Notes: generated by a model not told the origin, from the letters alone. A DNA stretch of 35,664 nt from Lewinellaceae bacterium (GCA_947476195.1 CANJPT010000041.1:1-35664), one strand, 5' to 3'; counted from the stretch's first letter, positions 13,647 through 21,652 are shown. Translations and numbers: made by a program.

Positions 13647-15524
13647 TTACCCGCGTTCCGCCAATTCAAGCCAACGCATCTCCTTCACATCTAATGATTC
13701 TTGTAGTTTTCCCAATTCCGCAGAAAGTTTACCAGCTTCCTCAGCGCCTAAATCGACGGCATTGAATCGCTCCAAAATCTGTTTTTTACGGTTTTCCAGC
13801 GTGGCAACTTCTTTGTCGAGTTTTTTCATCTCGTTGCGCTCCGTGTTGGTAAGGGTTGAGGGTTGAATGTTTACGGTTGATTGTTGACCGTTGGCTGGCC
13901 CTGTGCTATTACTGACCGCATCAGCCGTCTGCCTTTCAATCCGTTTCCCCGCCCTATATTCTGCATAAGAACCATTGAAATCTTTAATCTGGCCATCACC
14001 TTCAAAAACGAAAAGGTGATCTACCAGTCGATCCATAAAATAGCGATCGTGCGTAACTACAACCAAGCAGCCCGGGTAATCTTCGAGAAAATCCTCCAAA
14101 ACCTGCAAGGTCAACACGTCCAGATCGTTAGTCGGCTCATCAAGAATGAGAAAATTAGGATTTTTCATCAATACCGTGAGCAGGTAGAGTCTTCGGCGTT
14201 CTCCGCCTGAAAGTTGACTCACGTAGACTTGTTGCTGCGAGCGGCTGAACAGAAAACGCTCCAACAATTGAGCTGCAGAAAGTTCCTTGCCCTTATCCAA
14301 GGGGATATAATCGGCAATGTCACGCACCGCATCGATTACGCGCCGGTCTTCTTTAAGGTTTAATCCTTCCTGACGATAGTGACCGAAAGTCACGGTGTCA
14401 CCAACCACCACCTTTCCAGTATCAGGCGATAACACCTGGGTAATCAGCTGCAGAAAAGTAGACTTGCCTGACCCGTTTTGGCCTACGATGCCTACACGCT
14501 CTTTGCGTTTGAATTTGTAAGAAAAGTGTTCGATCAGCTTCTTGTCGCCGAAGGACTTACTGATGTTGTGTAGCTCAACAATTTTGCCGCCCAACCAGGT
14601 TTCCTTGATCGAAAGACTCATCTCGTCTTTGACCTTTTTCAAGGAATCATTCACTTCTTTCCTATTAAAATAGGCGTCCACACGGGCCTTGGCTTTCGTG
14701 GTACGAGCCTGCGGCGATTTGCGTACCCAATCGAGTTCGTTTTTAAGGAGTTTATTCTGACGGTCGTAGGTGGTCGCTTCGTTTTCTTCCCGAAGGGCCT
14801 TTTTCTCCAGATAATCTGAGTACGAGCCTGAGTAACGGCGCAATTGGCCACCTTCCAACTCTATGATGCTATCACATACGTTTTCAAGAAAGTAGCGATC
14901 GTGCGTGACCATAAAAAGGGTAATGCCGGGCTGCTGTAGGTATTCTTCGAGCCATTCGATCATCTCCACATCCAGGTGGTTGGTTGGCTCATCGAGAATG
15001 AGGAAATCGGGTTCTTCCAGGATGATCTTGACCAAAGCAACCCGCTTCTGTTGTCCACCGGAGAGTGAGCTGACCTTCTGTTCGAAGTCTGTCATCCGAA
15101 AACGTGTGAGGGTTTCTTTTACTTTCGCTTCGAAGGTCCAGGCGTTTTGCTGATCCATCTCTGCAATGGCCTCCGTAAGTTCGTCAGAATTTTCGTGGTG
15201 GAGTAAGGCTTTTTCATAGCGCTGCACCACGCGTACCAACGGATTAGAAGGATCCAGTACGGCGCCTAAAACGTCGATACCTGCCGGAAAGATTGGCTCT
15301 TGGTCCAGCCAACCAATGTGGATGCCTTTGCGAATAATAATTTTCGCGTTTTCGCCTTCACTGCCCTCTTTCCCCGCAATGACCCGCATGAGCGTGCTTT
15401 TGCCCGTACCGTTTTTGGCAATGAGGCCGATTTTTTGCCCCTTGTCAATATGGAGGCTAATATTCTGAAAGAGCAGCTTCTCGCCGTAGCTCTTGGAGAC
15501 GTTATCTAGTGTTAGGAAATTCAA
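13647..15524 (-). CDS. uup: ABC-F family ATPase, Uup type
   Basis: A soluble double-ABC protein that acts on ribosomes (or, for Uup, in DNA/ribosome maintenance), not a transporter. Two nucleotide-binding domains are seen: Walker A AKNGTGKST (36-44) and GQNGSGKST in the second; signatures LSGGQQKR and LSGGERRR; Walker B LILDEPTNHLD and LILDEPTNDLD. The first Walker A has Ala where Gly is usual. The linker between the domains is present, and the C-terminus (about 560-625) is a Lys/Glu coiled coil, which favours Uup over EttA. Just before it is a low-complexity linker (about 538-560, GQQSTVNIQPSTLTN) encoded by DNA that looks like the iterated intergenic words. Length 625 is normal. Its promoter may be at 15632-15639. 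Confidence 0.93.
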   Translation of the reverse strand: MNFLTLDNVSKSYGEKLLFQNISLHIDKGQKIGLIAKNGTGKSTLMRVIAGKEGSEGENAKIIIRKGIHIGWLDQEPIFPAGIDVLGAVLDPSNPLVRVVQRYEKALLHHENSDELTEAIAEMDQQNAWTFEAKVKETLTRFRMTDFEQKVSSLSGGQQKRVALVKIILEEPDFLILDEPTNHLDVEMIEWLEEYLQQPGITLFMVTHDRYFLENVCDSIIELEGGQLRRYSGSYSDYLEKKALREENEATTYDRQNKLLKNELDWVRKSPQARTTKAKARVDAYFNRKEVNDSLKKVKDEMSLSIKETWLGGKIVELHNISKSFGDKKLIEHFSYKFKRKERVGIVGQNGSGKSTFLQLITQVLSPDTGKVVVGDTVTFGHYRQEGLNLKEDRRVIDAVRDIADYIPLDKGKELSAAQLLERFLFSRSQQQVYVSQLSGGERRRLYLLTVLMKNPNFLILDEPTNDLDVLTLQVLEDFLEDYPGCLVVVTHDRYFMDRLVDHLFVFEGDGQIKDFNGSYAEYRAGKRIERQTADAVSNSTGPANGQQSTVNIQPSTLTNTERNEMKKLDKEVATLENRKKQILERFNAVDLGAEEAGKLSAELGKLQESLDVKEMRWLELAERG

Positions 15525-15540
15525 TGGATGGATGTTGGAC

Positions 15541-15582
15541 GGTTTACGGTGGATGGTTTACGGTGGACGGTTTACGGTAGAA
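15541..15582. repeat. Three tandem 14-bp units upstream of the ABC-F gene
   Basis: GGTTTACGGTGGAT, GGTTTACGGTGGAC and GGTTTACGGTAGAA follow each other without gap, 17 bases before the start codon of the minus-strand ABC-F gene, and probably lie in its leader. A related word (GTTTACGGTTGATTG) occurs inside the gene at 13868-13882. Confidence 0.85.
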
Positions 15583-15631
15583 TAGTGGTTGCCAACACAC
15601 CTTTAGAAACCTGGATTGCCTCAAAGGCCGG

Positions 15632-15639
15632 CAAAGGTA
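15632..15639 (-). promoter_or_regulatory. -7 box, probably of the ABC-F gene
   Basis: TACCTTTG on the minus strand, a perfect TAnnTTTG, about 108 bases before the ATG at 15524. No TTTG is seen 20 bases upstream. The leader would contain the three 14-bp repeats. Confidence 0.35.
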
Positions 15640-15671
15640 GGCCTTTCGGGCCGTTTTTTGATTTCCGTTTT

Positions 15672-15761
15672 CCGATTACATGATTTCCGTTTTCCAGTGG
15701 GGTGATATCGCAGGGCATTTCGCGCTGCCCCCCCATCGGAAATCTCAATTCATGTAATCGG
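15672..15761. repeat. Imperfect intergenic hairpin between recX and the ABC-F gene
   Basis: Arms 15672-15702 and 15731-15761 pair as CCGATTACATGA...TTTCCG... with a 4-base bulge, and an inner stem GGGCA/TGCCC lies in the loop. The word GATTACATGATTT is shared with the perfect hairpin at 21581-21638. A 68-codon frame across it (15572-15778) is a by-product of the palindrome, not a gene. Confidence 0.6.
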
Positions 15762-15774
15762 CAATCAATGGCCT

Positions 15775-16236
15775 TCACAAAAACCTAAACACCAACTCCA
15801 TCTCAAATCCTGCCCGGATCAGCGAAGCAGCCGTTTTTTCGCGGGCATTATCGTCATTGGCATATTGCTCGCGTTTTTTATCGAGGAGCTTTTGGATCAG
15901 GATTTCATATTCGTCCTGATCTATGGACTCAAGGGCCTGACTTACCAGTGTGGGACGGATACCCCTCATTTTAAGTTCCAGACGAATGCGCACTCGTCCC
16001 CAGTGGTTGTAGCGGAATTTACCCCCGGCAAAGGCCATTGCAAACCGTTCTTCGTTAAAAAATTTGTCCGTTTGAAGTACCTGATAGATCTGTTCCGCAT
16101 CGACGTTTGAAAGCTCAAAGGATGCCAGTTTGCTGCGCACTTCCTTGGGGCAGCGTTCTCGGTATGCGCAAAAACGCTCCATTTTTTGGAGGGCTTCGTC
16201 AGGAGTAAGGGGCTTTTGTTTTTGAAATTTGGACAT
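15775..16236 (-). CDS. recX: Regulatory protein RecX
   Basis: RecX binds RecA filaments and modulates recombination and SOS signalling. The 153 residues are built of repeated three-helix modules: ALQKMERFCAYRERCPKEVRSKL (note the YRERCPKEVR motif of the family), then DKFFNEERFAMAFAGGKFRYNHWGRVRIRLELKMRGI (the FNEERFA...W G..RI...L...GI core), and a last module ending REKTAASLIRAGFEMELVFRFL. Length and motif order are typical for Bacteroidota RecX. recA is not in this window. It lies between the DUF1801 gene and the ABC-F gene on the same strand, separated from the latter by hairpin and repeat sequence, so it is probably a unit of its own. Confidence 0.93.
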   Translation of the reverse strand: MSKFQKQKPLTPDEALQKMERFCAYRERCPKEVRSKLASFELSNVDAEQIYQVLQTDKFFNEERFAMAFAGGKFRYNHWGRVRIRLELKMRGIRPTLVSQALESIDQDEYEILIQKLLDKKREQYANDDNAREKTAASLIRAGFEMELVFRFL

Positions 16237-16309
16237 TGACTGACTGAACTGGATCCTTTAATTTGGCAGGAGGGATGGGACAAGGACTTTTAGGTTTAAA
16301 ATCCCTGTC

Positions 16310-16672
16310 TCATCCGTGGCCCATGATCTTATCCACCCTGAATTGTACCATCCTGGCAATCAAATCCAAAGGCATCGGCGAATCTATTGGAAACTGCACC
16401 GAACCTTTTCCGGATTTGTACGGAGCGAGGGCTTCTTTGAATTCCAAATGCCCGCTTGGGGTGGCGTAAAAGCCAATATGGTTTTTGAAGGCGGCAAAAT
16501 GCACCAGATTTTTACCGTTGAGCATGAAGGTGGGCATGGCGTATTTGATGGCTTCTTTGGCGTCTGGTGCAATATTTTGAATGGTTTCGCGGACTTGCTC
16601 CAAAAGCGCCCGTATCTCTTTGGGGAAAGTAGCGATGTATGCGTCAATATTTTGAAACTGGCTGGTAGTCAT
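16310..16672 (-). CDS. DUF1801 (YdhG/YyaM-like) small protein
   Basis: A small soluble single-domain protein; homologues in Bacillus have been linked to intracellular iron, but the general function is not settled. Recognisable parts are the N-terminal IDAYIATFPKEIRALLEQVRETI, the PDAKEAIKYAMPTFMLNGK segment and HFAAFKNHIGFYATP, all classic DUF1801 features. The start chosen is the ATG at 16672 (MTTSQFQNIDAYIA, 120 residues); the longer frame from 16759 adds 29 hydrophobic residues that are not part of the family. It lies 73 bases upstream of recX on the same strand. Confidence 0.9.
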   Translation of the reverse strand: MTTSQFQNIDAYIATFPKEIRALLEQVRETIQNIAPDAKEAIKYAMPTFMLNGKNLVHFAAFKNHIGFYATPSGHLEFKEALAPYKSGKGSVQFPIDSPMPLDLIARMVQFRVDKIMGHG

Positions 16673-16751
16673 AATTATCTCAATGTAAGGATTTGCATTG
16701 AAAATAAGTCTTTCGTTTTCTTTTACAAACAATCCCAAGCTTATCAACCCC

Positions 16752-16789
16752 TTGGACATTGGAAATTCCTTGTTGGATATTGGACATTC
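16752..16789. repeat. Iterated-word tract in front of the DUF1801 gene
   Basis: TTGGACATTGGAAATTCC is followed by TTGTTGGATATTGGACATTC: the word TTGGACATT returns with small changes. The tract ends exactly at the stop codon of the SDR gene (16790). It is one of several such spacers in this window, each with its own word. Confidence 0.6.
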
Positions 16790-17500
16790 TCAAAGATCCC
16801 CCAACATGGGCCGTAACAACAACTCTTCCACCACTGCCGAATCACTCATATCATAACAACCCCAAATTGCCTTTGCCACATCTTCTGATTGCATGAGCCG
16901 TTCATAAGGCAGGTCAACGCCTGCCCAAGAATCTGACCAAGCGGCACCTAATATGATTGAAGTGACCTTCAAACCTTTAGGCTTCATTTCTTCCCGCAGG
17001 ACTTTAGAAAAACCAAGTAGCGCAAATTTACTGATGCTATATGAACCGCCATTTGGATAGGCCATAAAACTGGCAATGCTGCACATATTGAAAACATGCC
17101 CGCGGCCCTGCGGGATCATGATGGGCAACAATACTCGGGTAAGGTGATAGGCGCTATATAGGTTGGTCTCCAGTTGCATTTCAAGCACACCTTCCGTCTC
17201 TTCAGAAATTTTTCCGGGTAGAAAGACCCCGGCGTTATTGATGAGTACATCCAGTTGGGGCCAGGTGTTGCAGACGAATGAACCAAACGCGAGGACATCC
17301 GGCTTTTTTCGCACGTCAACGGGCATGGTATATAATTTTTGGCCGGGGAATTGTGCCGCCCAATCGCGTTGCATCGTATTCAAATCCGCTTCTGTACGGG
17401 CACAAACACAAAGGTCGAAGCCATTTCGGGCGAATATTTCGGCAATAGCACGTCCAAGTCCTTTGGTCGCGCCGGTTATGACAGCTGTTTTGTTTCGCAT
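16790..17500 (-). CDS. Short-chain dehydrogenase/reductase
   Basis: An NAD(P)-dependent oxidoreductase with a classical SDR Rossmann fold. Motifs: TGATKGLG (9-16, cofactor loop), CARTE after strand two, NNAG (88-91), Ser141 or Ser144 in CSIAS, and the catalytic YSISK with Tyr154 and Lys158. The ILGAAWSDSW segment replaces the usual PG motif. The length of 236 is that of the classical type (FabG or sepiapterin-reductase-like). Arg34 after strand two suggests NADPH. It is divergent from the acyltransferase gene, and the two promoters overlap within 17514-17546. The substrate cannot be told. Confidence 0.92.
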   Translation of the reverse strand: MRNKTAVITGATKGLGRAIAEIFARNGFDLCVCARTEADLNTMQRDWAAQFPGQKLYTMPVDVRKKPDVLAFGSFVCNTWPQLDVLINNAGVFLPGKISEETEGVLEMQLETNLYSAYHLTRVLLPIMIPQGRGHVFNMCSIASFMAYPNGGSYSISKFALLGFSKVLREEMKPKGLKVTSIILGAAWSDSWAGVDLPYERLMQSEDVAKAIWGCYDMSDSAVVEELLLRPMLGDL

Positions 17501-17513
17501 GTTATGTGTGATA

Positions 17514-17546
17514 TTTGAAGCAAATATAAGATACCTACTACCTTAG
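17514..17546 (+). promoter_or_regulatory. Promoter of the acyltransferase gene
   Basis: TTTG at 17514-17517, a 21-nt spacer and TACCTTAG at 17539-17546. Transcription would start near 17553, 11 bases before the ATG at 17564, so the in-frame GTG at 17546 is not the start codon. Confidence 0.45.
17521..17528 (-). promoter_or_regulatory. -7 box of the SDR gene
   Basis: TATATTTG on the minus strand, a perfect TAnnTTTG, 21 bases before the ATG at 17500. It lies inside the spacer of the plus-strand promoter, so polymerase on one would block the other. Confidence 0.5.
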
Positions 17547-17563
17547 TGCCTGACCTTTTAACT

Positions 17564-18709
17564 ATGAGCGAACAATTAACGACCGTCGACCTTACCAATA
17601 CTACGCTTCCTATTTCACCGGAGGGTGGATTTATCAAATCTGCCGGCCTTTCGCCCTGGCCAGACCGCCTGCGCAATCTTGCGACAGTCATGGTTATTGG
17701 AATCCATGTAGCAGCACCAGTTGCCCATGGTGATGGCCAGGATTTTAATGGTTCCTGGTGGTGGGCTGGCAATTTTTGGAATTCTTTGACACGCCCCGCA
17801 GTCCCTTTATTTGTAATGCTGAGCGGCTATCTGTTGCTGGGTAAGGACTATCCGTTGCCCGATTTTTTGAAACGACGATTCTCGAGGGTGGTGATCCCGG
17901 CTATTTTCTGGATGCTCATTTATTCCTTTTACAATTATATGGCCAATGGTAGTCCTTCCAGTATCGGAGCTGCATTGAAAGGCATCTTCACCGGTCCGGT
18001 GCATTACCACTTGTGGTTTATCTACCTTATCATAGGCTTATATCTGGTGTATCCAATCATACGTCCCTGGGCGCGCACGGCTTCGAATCAGGACTATTTG
18101 TACTTCTTCGTAATGTGGTCTATAGGTACCTGGATCTACAAGGCCCTGGCAGTATTCGGCCAAATGACCATCGGCATCTATTTCGAGTTGTTTACAAACA
18201 ACTGTGGCTACTTTGTGATGGGATATTTTCTGGGAACAAGGGTAACGCTGAATGATGTACGAGGAATAATGAACGAGGAACAGGGGCTACCGTCCGCCGT
18301 CCGCGTTCATCATTATACACCCTGGTTGTTGATCGCAGTAGGCACCGCAGGAACCATGATTTCCTCCTACGTGGTCAATGCCTTTTTCTGGAATGGCCAC
18401 ACGAATGTTTATTTCTATGATTACCTGACACCCAATGTGATTGTTTCAGCAATCGGATGGTTCTTACTAGCCAGAATGCTTTTTAATAGTAAACCGCTTT
18501 TAGATATTGAACGCGAGTTTTCGGCAGCCAGTTTTGGCATCTACTTCGCGCATGTGCTGGTTATGGATTACTGTGGAAAGCTGGGGTATTGGCACAGCAT
18601 GGCCCATCCCATTTACCTTGCTCCAATGCTTACGATCATGATCGCAAGTTTGACCTTTTTAGCTATTTCGCTGATAAGGGTGTTGCCGGGTGGGCAGCGG
18701 GTTACTTAA
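17564..18709 (+). CDS. Membrane acyltransferase of the acyltransferase-3 (OafA/WecH) family
   Basis: Transfers acyl groups (often acetyl) to exported sugars or glycans. About ten transmembrane helices run from residue 38 to the end. The family hallmark R-x10-H is present as Arg37...His48 (RNLATVMVIGIH), followed by RPAVPLFVMLSGYLLLGK and the FLKRRFSRVVIPAIFW segment, which are also typical. The first 33 residues are soluble. The 381 residues are the usual length of the stand-alone membrane domain; there is no SGNH domain. The ATG at 17564 is chosen over GTG 17546 because of the promoter. Its last 8 bases overlap the end of the M23 peptidase gene on the other strand. WecH-like O-acetylation is one possibility; the acceptor is unknown. 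Confidence 0.9.
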   Translation: MSEQLTTVDLTNTTLPISPEGGFIKSAGLSPWPDRLRNLATVMVIGIHVAAPVAHGDGQDFNGSWWWAGNFWNSLTRPAVPLFVMLSGYLLLGKDYPLPDFLKRRFSRVVIPAIFWMLIYSFYNYMANGSPSSIGAALKGIFTGPVHYHLWFIYLIIGLYLVYPIIRPWARTASNQDYLYFFVMWSIGTWIYKALAVFGQMTIGIYFELFTNNCGYFVMGYFLGTRVTLNDVRGIMNEEQGLPSAVRVHHYTPWLLIAVGTAGTMISSYVVNAFFWNGHTNVYFYDYLTPNVIVSAIGWFLLARMLFNSKPLLDIEREFSAASFGIYFAHVLVMDYCGKLGYWHSMAHPIYLAPMLTIMIASLTFLAISLIRVLPGGQRVT

Positions 18710-19649
18710 AATTAATATACAACGCCGGATCTACAGCCCGGCCTTTGTGCCAAAGTTCAAAGTGCATGTGCGGGCCGGAAGTGTTTTCGCCGGAGTTCCC
18801 AATAATGGCAATCGCTTCGCCAATTTTTACATTGTCGCCTTCCCGGCGAAGCAATACTGAATTGTGTTTGTAAATGGTAACAACGTTGTTGGGGTGCTGT
18901 ACCGCAATACTGTAACCAGTCTCTACCGTATAACCTGCAGAAATAACGGAGCCACTGGCAGCAGCTTTTACGGCAGTATTTTTTGGGGCTGCCACATCGA
19001 TTCCGAAGTGGACTTTTGACAAGTCAAATTTAGCCGTTATTTCACCGCTTACCGGAGGCATGAAGAACAGTTGTTCCAGTGGGATCTCGCTGGCAAGACG
19101 GGTAATGGGTGCACCTAATGCCTTGGGGTCTGCTGTAAAGGTCCCCGTAGCTACCGCAGAACGGAGTTTTTCATCTTCAGGGATCCGGTCTATATCTTTA
19201 GGCATCGTGTCTGCAGGGTTTTCCGGCTGGCTTTGTTTTTTGACCGCTTCTTCGGTCATGCTCTCCATGTTGCCCGTTAAAATATTTCTAATGTTCTCGT
19301 TGTATCGTCGGGTGGCTTCAATTTCATTCTCCATATTGGCAACTTTGCCGGTCAGTTCGGCAATTTCAGAATCACGCGTAAAGTCTCCATATCCAGGGAT
19401 ATAGCGCTTTAAAGGCGTCCAGATAATCAGCATCGTAACCAAAATAGCCGTGCCAACAATGAGCGTACTCACTCCGATGTACACAGCAAGCGGTGTAAGT
19501 TTCACGGAAGTAACCTCCTCAAATGTATCGTCGTTCATGATCACGAGCCGATACTTATCGCGCATTTTATCCATGAAACTCCGCTCAATGTCGCCTTGAC
19601 TGCGGAAGAAGCTGATGAATTGCTTTACAAAAGCGAAGAATTTTTGCAT
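18702..19649 (-). CDS. M23-family peptidoglycan metallopeptidase
   Basis: Probably an endopeptidase cutting peptide cross-links of peptidoglycan in the periplasm, anchored in the inner membrane. Layout: cytoplasmic N-terminus with basic patches (about 1-50), one helix at about 54-77, a coiled-coil-prone stretch (95-135), a Pro/Asp-rich linker, and a LytM/M23 domain at 195-315. The zinc and catalytic residues are intact: His214 and Asp218 (HFGID), His262 (IYKHN), and His294/His296 (GPHMHFE), so it is likely active, unlike EnvC-type activators. The length is typical for Bacteroidota. No promoter was recognised upstream of 19649. Confidence 0.93.
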   Translation of the reverse strand: MQKFFAFVKQFISFFRSQGDIERSFMDKMRDKYRLVIMNDDTFEEVTSVKLTPLAVYIGVSTLIVGTAILVTMLIIWTPLKRYIPGYGDFTRDSEIAELTGKVANMENEIEATRRYNENIRNILTGNMESMTEEAVKKQSQPENPADTMPKDIDRIPEDEKLRSAVATGTFTADPKALGAPITRLASEIPLEQLFFMPPVSGEITAKFDLSKVHFGIDVAAPKNTAVKAAASGSVISAGYTVETGYSIAVQHPNNVVTIYKHNSVLLRREGDNVKIGEAIAIIGNSGENTSGPHMHFELWHKGRAVDPALYINFK

Positions 19650-19875
19650 TCTGAGTGGTTTATTGGTGGATTGGGGGGAGGAGCGATGATTGGGTTATGG
19701 GGTGCAAAATTCGCAGAAAAAACTGAGGATTTTTGAGCATCTTTTGAATAGTTTGATTACCAGGTTGCGCTTTTGTTCGTTTTCACGTTTAAATTAAATC
19801 AAATGATGCAAAATACAAGCTATTTTAAGAATCTGAAAAGTGTGTTTTTAAGTAGGAACGAAAGTGTATAAAACC

Positions 19876-19989
19876 ATGATGCTCAGTCCGGATGGCCTGG
19901 TTCTCCTGAATAAAAATGTGTTTGATGCCACAAGATTCTGGGCGGCCTATGAAACAGGTAGTCTACTGGAAATTAGCTTGAAAAGATAA
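19876..19989 (+). CDS. Small hypothetical frame, 37 codons
   Basis: Two adjacent ATGs open a frame beginning MMLSPDGLVLLNKNVFDATR and ending ETGSLLEISLKR. Composition is protein-like and the only long spacer on this side of the M23 gene surrounds it. I do not recognise a family; no ribosome site or clear promoter stands before it. It may be the remnant of a longer gene. Confidence 0.2.
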   Translation: MMLSPDGLVLLNKNVFDATRFWAAYETGSLLEISLKR

Positions 19990-20066
19990 GCAGAACAACT
20001 TAAAAGTATTTTACCGGAGCAGGGTGAGACAAAGCGTATATTCGCATCTTAGTCAAAGCGCAAAAA

Positions 20067-20074
20067 TATCTTTG
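20067..20074 (+). promoter_or_regulatory. -7-like box upstream of the exported-protein/barrel pair
   Basis: TATCTTTG matches TAnnTTTG exactly, 110 bases before the ATG at 20185; no TTTG is present 19-21 bases upstream. TACTTTTA at 20142-20149 is an alternative. Confidence 0.25.
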
Positions 20075-20184
20075 TGGGGCTTTGGCGCATGAAAAGTGGG
20101 GGAACTTGAGTAATACAAGGTTAACTTCAGGTGTCATCCCCTACTTTTAAACTGGTACTACGGATGCCAAAAAATCTTTAAAAT

Positions 20185-20766
20185 ATGACACGCGCTCTTT
20201 TTTTGCTGATGTCCGGACTTTGTTGTCTCCTGATGTTCGGGAATTTTCAATGTGAACAACACTACTGTTCACTCGAGTTTGAACTCCGGAACTGGCATTC
20301 TGTCTGGCTCAACAACAGTGGGATTGAACCGATTACTTCCTCTGATCCAATACCGCGTTCGGCACTGGGTATTCGCCTCTCTGCAGCATTTTTAAATCCG
20401 GACAGTCTTTCTGTTTCCGAAAACGAAGCATGTTCCTGGCAGGCATTTCATCCCATCAGCCAACTTGAAATATTTGCTACAAATGGTTTTGACACGATAG
20501 CAAACGGAGATAATATCAGCAGCCGATTCCGACTAAGGGCGCTCAACGCTTATTCGTTTCAATACCTCACCTTGGAACAGGCTTTAGGGCCAGTAAACTT
20601 TTTTTACGCACCGGTTACTCCTGATTACGAGATCGATCTGGTAATGATAGAACCACCAAGTCAGTCTGGCGCCTACCAATTTTCGGTCAAGATCACGTAC
20701 GACAGTCTCTCCATGCCACCCAGTCCCGACACCTTTTTCACGCTCCCCACCGTTATATTGCAATGA
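20185..20766 (+). CDS. Exported hypothetical protein
   Basis: The N-terminus (MTRALFLLMSGLCCLLMFGN) is a signal peptide, perhaps a lipoprotein one, as Cys23 follows (FGNFQCEQ), though the box is not canonical. The mature part of about 170 residues is rich in Ser, Pro and aromatic residues with beta-strand spacing and includes the run ISQLEIFATNGFDTIANGDN. The pattern recalls Bacteroidota DUF5034-type proteins, which commonly occur as signal-bearing small proteins, but I cannot confirm it. Its stop overlaps the start of the barrel gene in ATGA, so the two are translated together and the products may work together at the outer membrane. Confidence 0.75.
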   Translation: MTRALFLLMSGLCCLLMFGNFQCEQHYCSLEFELRNWHSVWLNNSGIEPITSSDPIPRSALGIRLSAAFLNPDSLSVSENEACSWQAFHPISQLEIFATNGFDTIANGDNISSRFRLRALNAYSFQYLTLEQALGPVNFFYAPVTPDYEIDLVMIEPPSQSGAYQFSVKITYDSLSMPPSPDTFFTLPTVILQ

Positions 20767-21548
20767 AGATCACTTGGATCGCCTTCATGGCTGCAATGGC
20801 CATCACACCTGTTCTTATTGCGCAAAAAGACAGCGTCGCTACACATCCAACCTGGGCAGCAGGGATGTATGGAAGTATTTCAGTCGGTTATGGCCTTTTC
20901 TCTGACCCCTTCAGGAATGTGTCGGTGATGGGCGCCTCCTTGCCTGCAACCGGGTTGATTTATAGCATGGATGCCGGGATTGCTTTTCGAAATAAGTTTG
21001 GGCTACGTGCGGTCATAGGGCGTATTGCTGCCAGGAATATCAGACCGAATATCAAACGCGCACTGGAGGCAGCGAATCCGGGCTATGTTGCAACTTTCCT
21101 TTCTGCATCCGGGGTGAATAACAAGCTATCAAAGCATTATGCCATTGGTTTGTCCTATGCGATCCCTCGTAACCAATGGTGTTTTCAGCCGGAATTGCTG
21201 CTTGGTTCTACGACAGTTTCTCTTGAAACCACCTTTGTACAGCTCAAAGAATTGGGTACCCATCGGGCCTGCTTTTATAAAGTAAAATCTGATTTTCAGC
21301 ATTACAAAAGCCACACCTTAACGTTCGGTGGCAGAGCAGCCTGGTATGTTGGGCAGTACTGGGGTGTATTTGCAGATGCCTGGTTTTTAACGATTTGGAA
21401 CAATTTTCAGTATCAGGTTGAAAAAACTGATTTGTTGGAGCAAACCATGGATACGGAAAACGTTCAGATAAAAAACAGGGAGTTCGGCGCGACGGGAAAG
21501 CTGGGGATATTTCTTCAGATCGCGCGTTGGGAGGGGAATGGTTATTAG
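20763..21548 (+). CDS. Outer-membrane beta-barrel protein
   Basis: Starts with a signal peptide (MKITWIAFMAAMAITPVLIA, cleaved near AQ-KD). The rest has alternating hydrophobic/polar strands with Gly and aromatic residues: GMYGSISVGYGLFSD, SMDAGIAFRNKFGLRAVIGR, HYAIGLSYAIPRNQW and GGRAAWYVGQYWGVFADAWF, about eight strands in 261 residues. This fits a small barrel of the PorT/OmpW-like kind. Its start overlaps the stop of the preceding gene (ATGA). It is followed by a perfect hairpin at 21581-21638 and the convergent M49 gene. The function is unknown. Confidence 0.75.
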   Translation: MKITWIAFMAAMAITPVLIAQKDSVATHPTWAAGMYGSISVGYGLFSDPFRNVSVMGASLPATGLIYSMDAGIAFRNKFGLRAVIGRIAARNIRPNIKRALEAANPGYVATFLSASGVNNKLSKHYAIGLSYAIPRNQWCFQPELLLGSTTVSLETTFVQLKELGTHRACFYKVKSDFQHYKSHTLTFGGRAAWYVGQYWGVFADAWFLTIWNNFQYQVEKTDLLEQTMDTENVQIKNREFGATGKLGIFLQIARWEGNGY

Positions 21549-21580
21549 AACGAGCGCTTAGAGGCGTATTATTGATTTGC

Positions 21581-21638
21581 GATTACATGATTTACGATTT
21601 CAGGCACATACCCATCTGAAATCGTAAATCATGTAATC
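21581..21638. terminator. Perfect 23-bp hairpin between convergent genes
   Basis: Arms 21581-21603 and 21616-21638 pair without a mismatch around a 12-nt loop. The word GATTACATGATTTACG inside the arm is a variant of the one in the 15672-15761 hairpin. No T-run follows; it probably separates or protects the ends of the two convergent messages. Confidence 0.75.
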
Positions 21639-21652
21639 CTAAAACAAAAATA

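Larger units (their letters stand above)
19650..20184. other. Spacer with possible small frame; otherwise no gene
   Basis: This 535-base stretch between divergent genes holds a G-rich patch (19660-19705), an AT-rich part with few features, a 37-codon frame at 19876-19989, and two promoter-like boxes for the next gene: TATCTTTG at 20067-20074 (perfect, no -33) and TACTTTTA at 20142-20149. Some of it could be an eroded gene. Confidence 0.4.

Noticed and set aside
15541-15582. CRISPR-like or small tandem array
   Set aside because: Units are 14 bases and abut directly; no spacers and no cas genes.
15572-15778. 68-codon minus-strand frame starting at the recX stop
   Set aside because: It is translated hairpin sequence (15672-15761) with a GTG start; it vanishes into the repeat and has no family pattern.
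16752-16789. LexA/SOS-type operator in front of the DUF1801/recX region
   Set aside because: The sequence is an iterated word without dyad symmetry of an operator.
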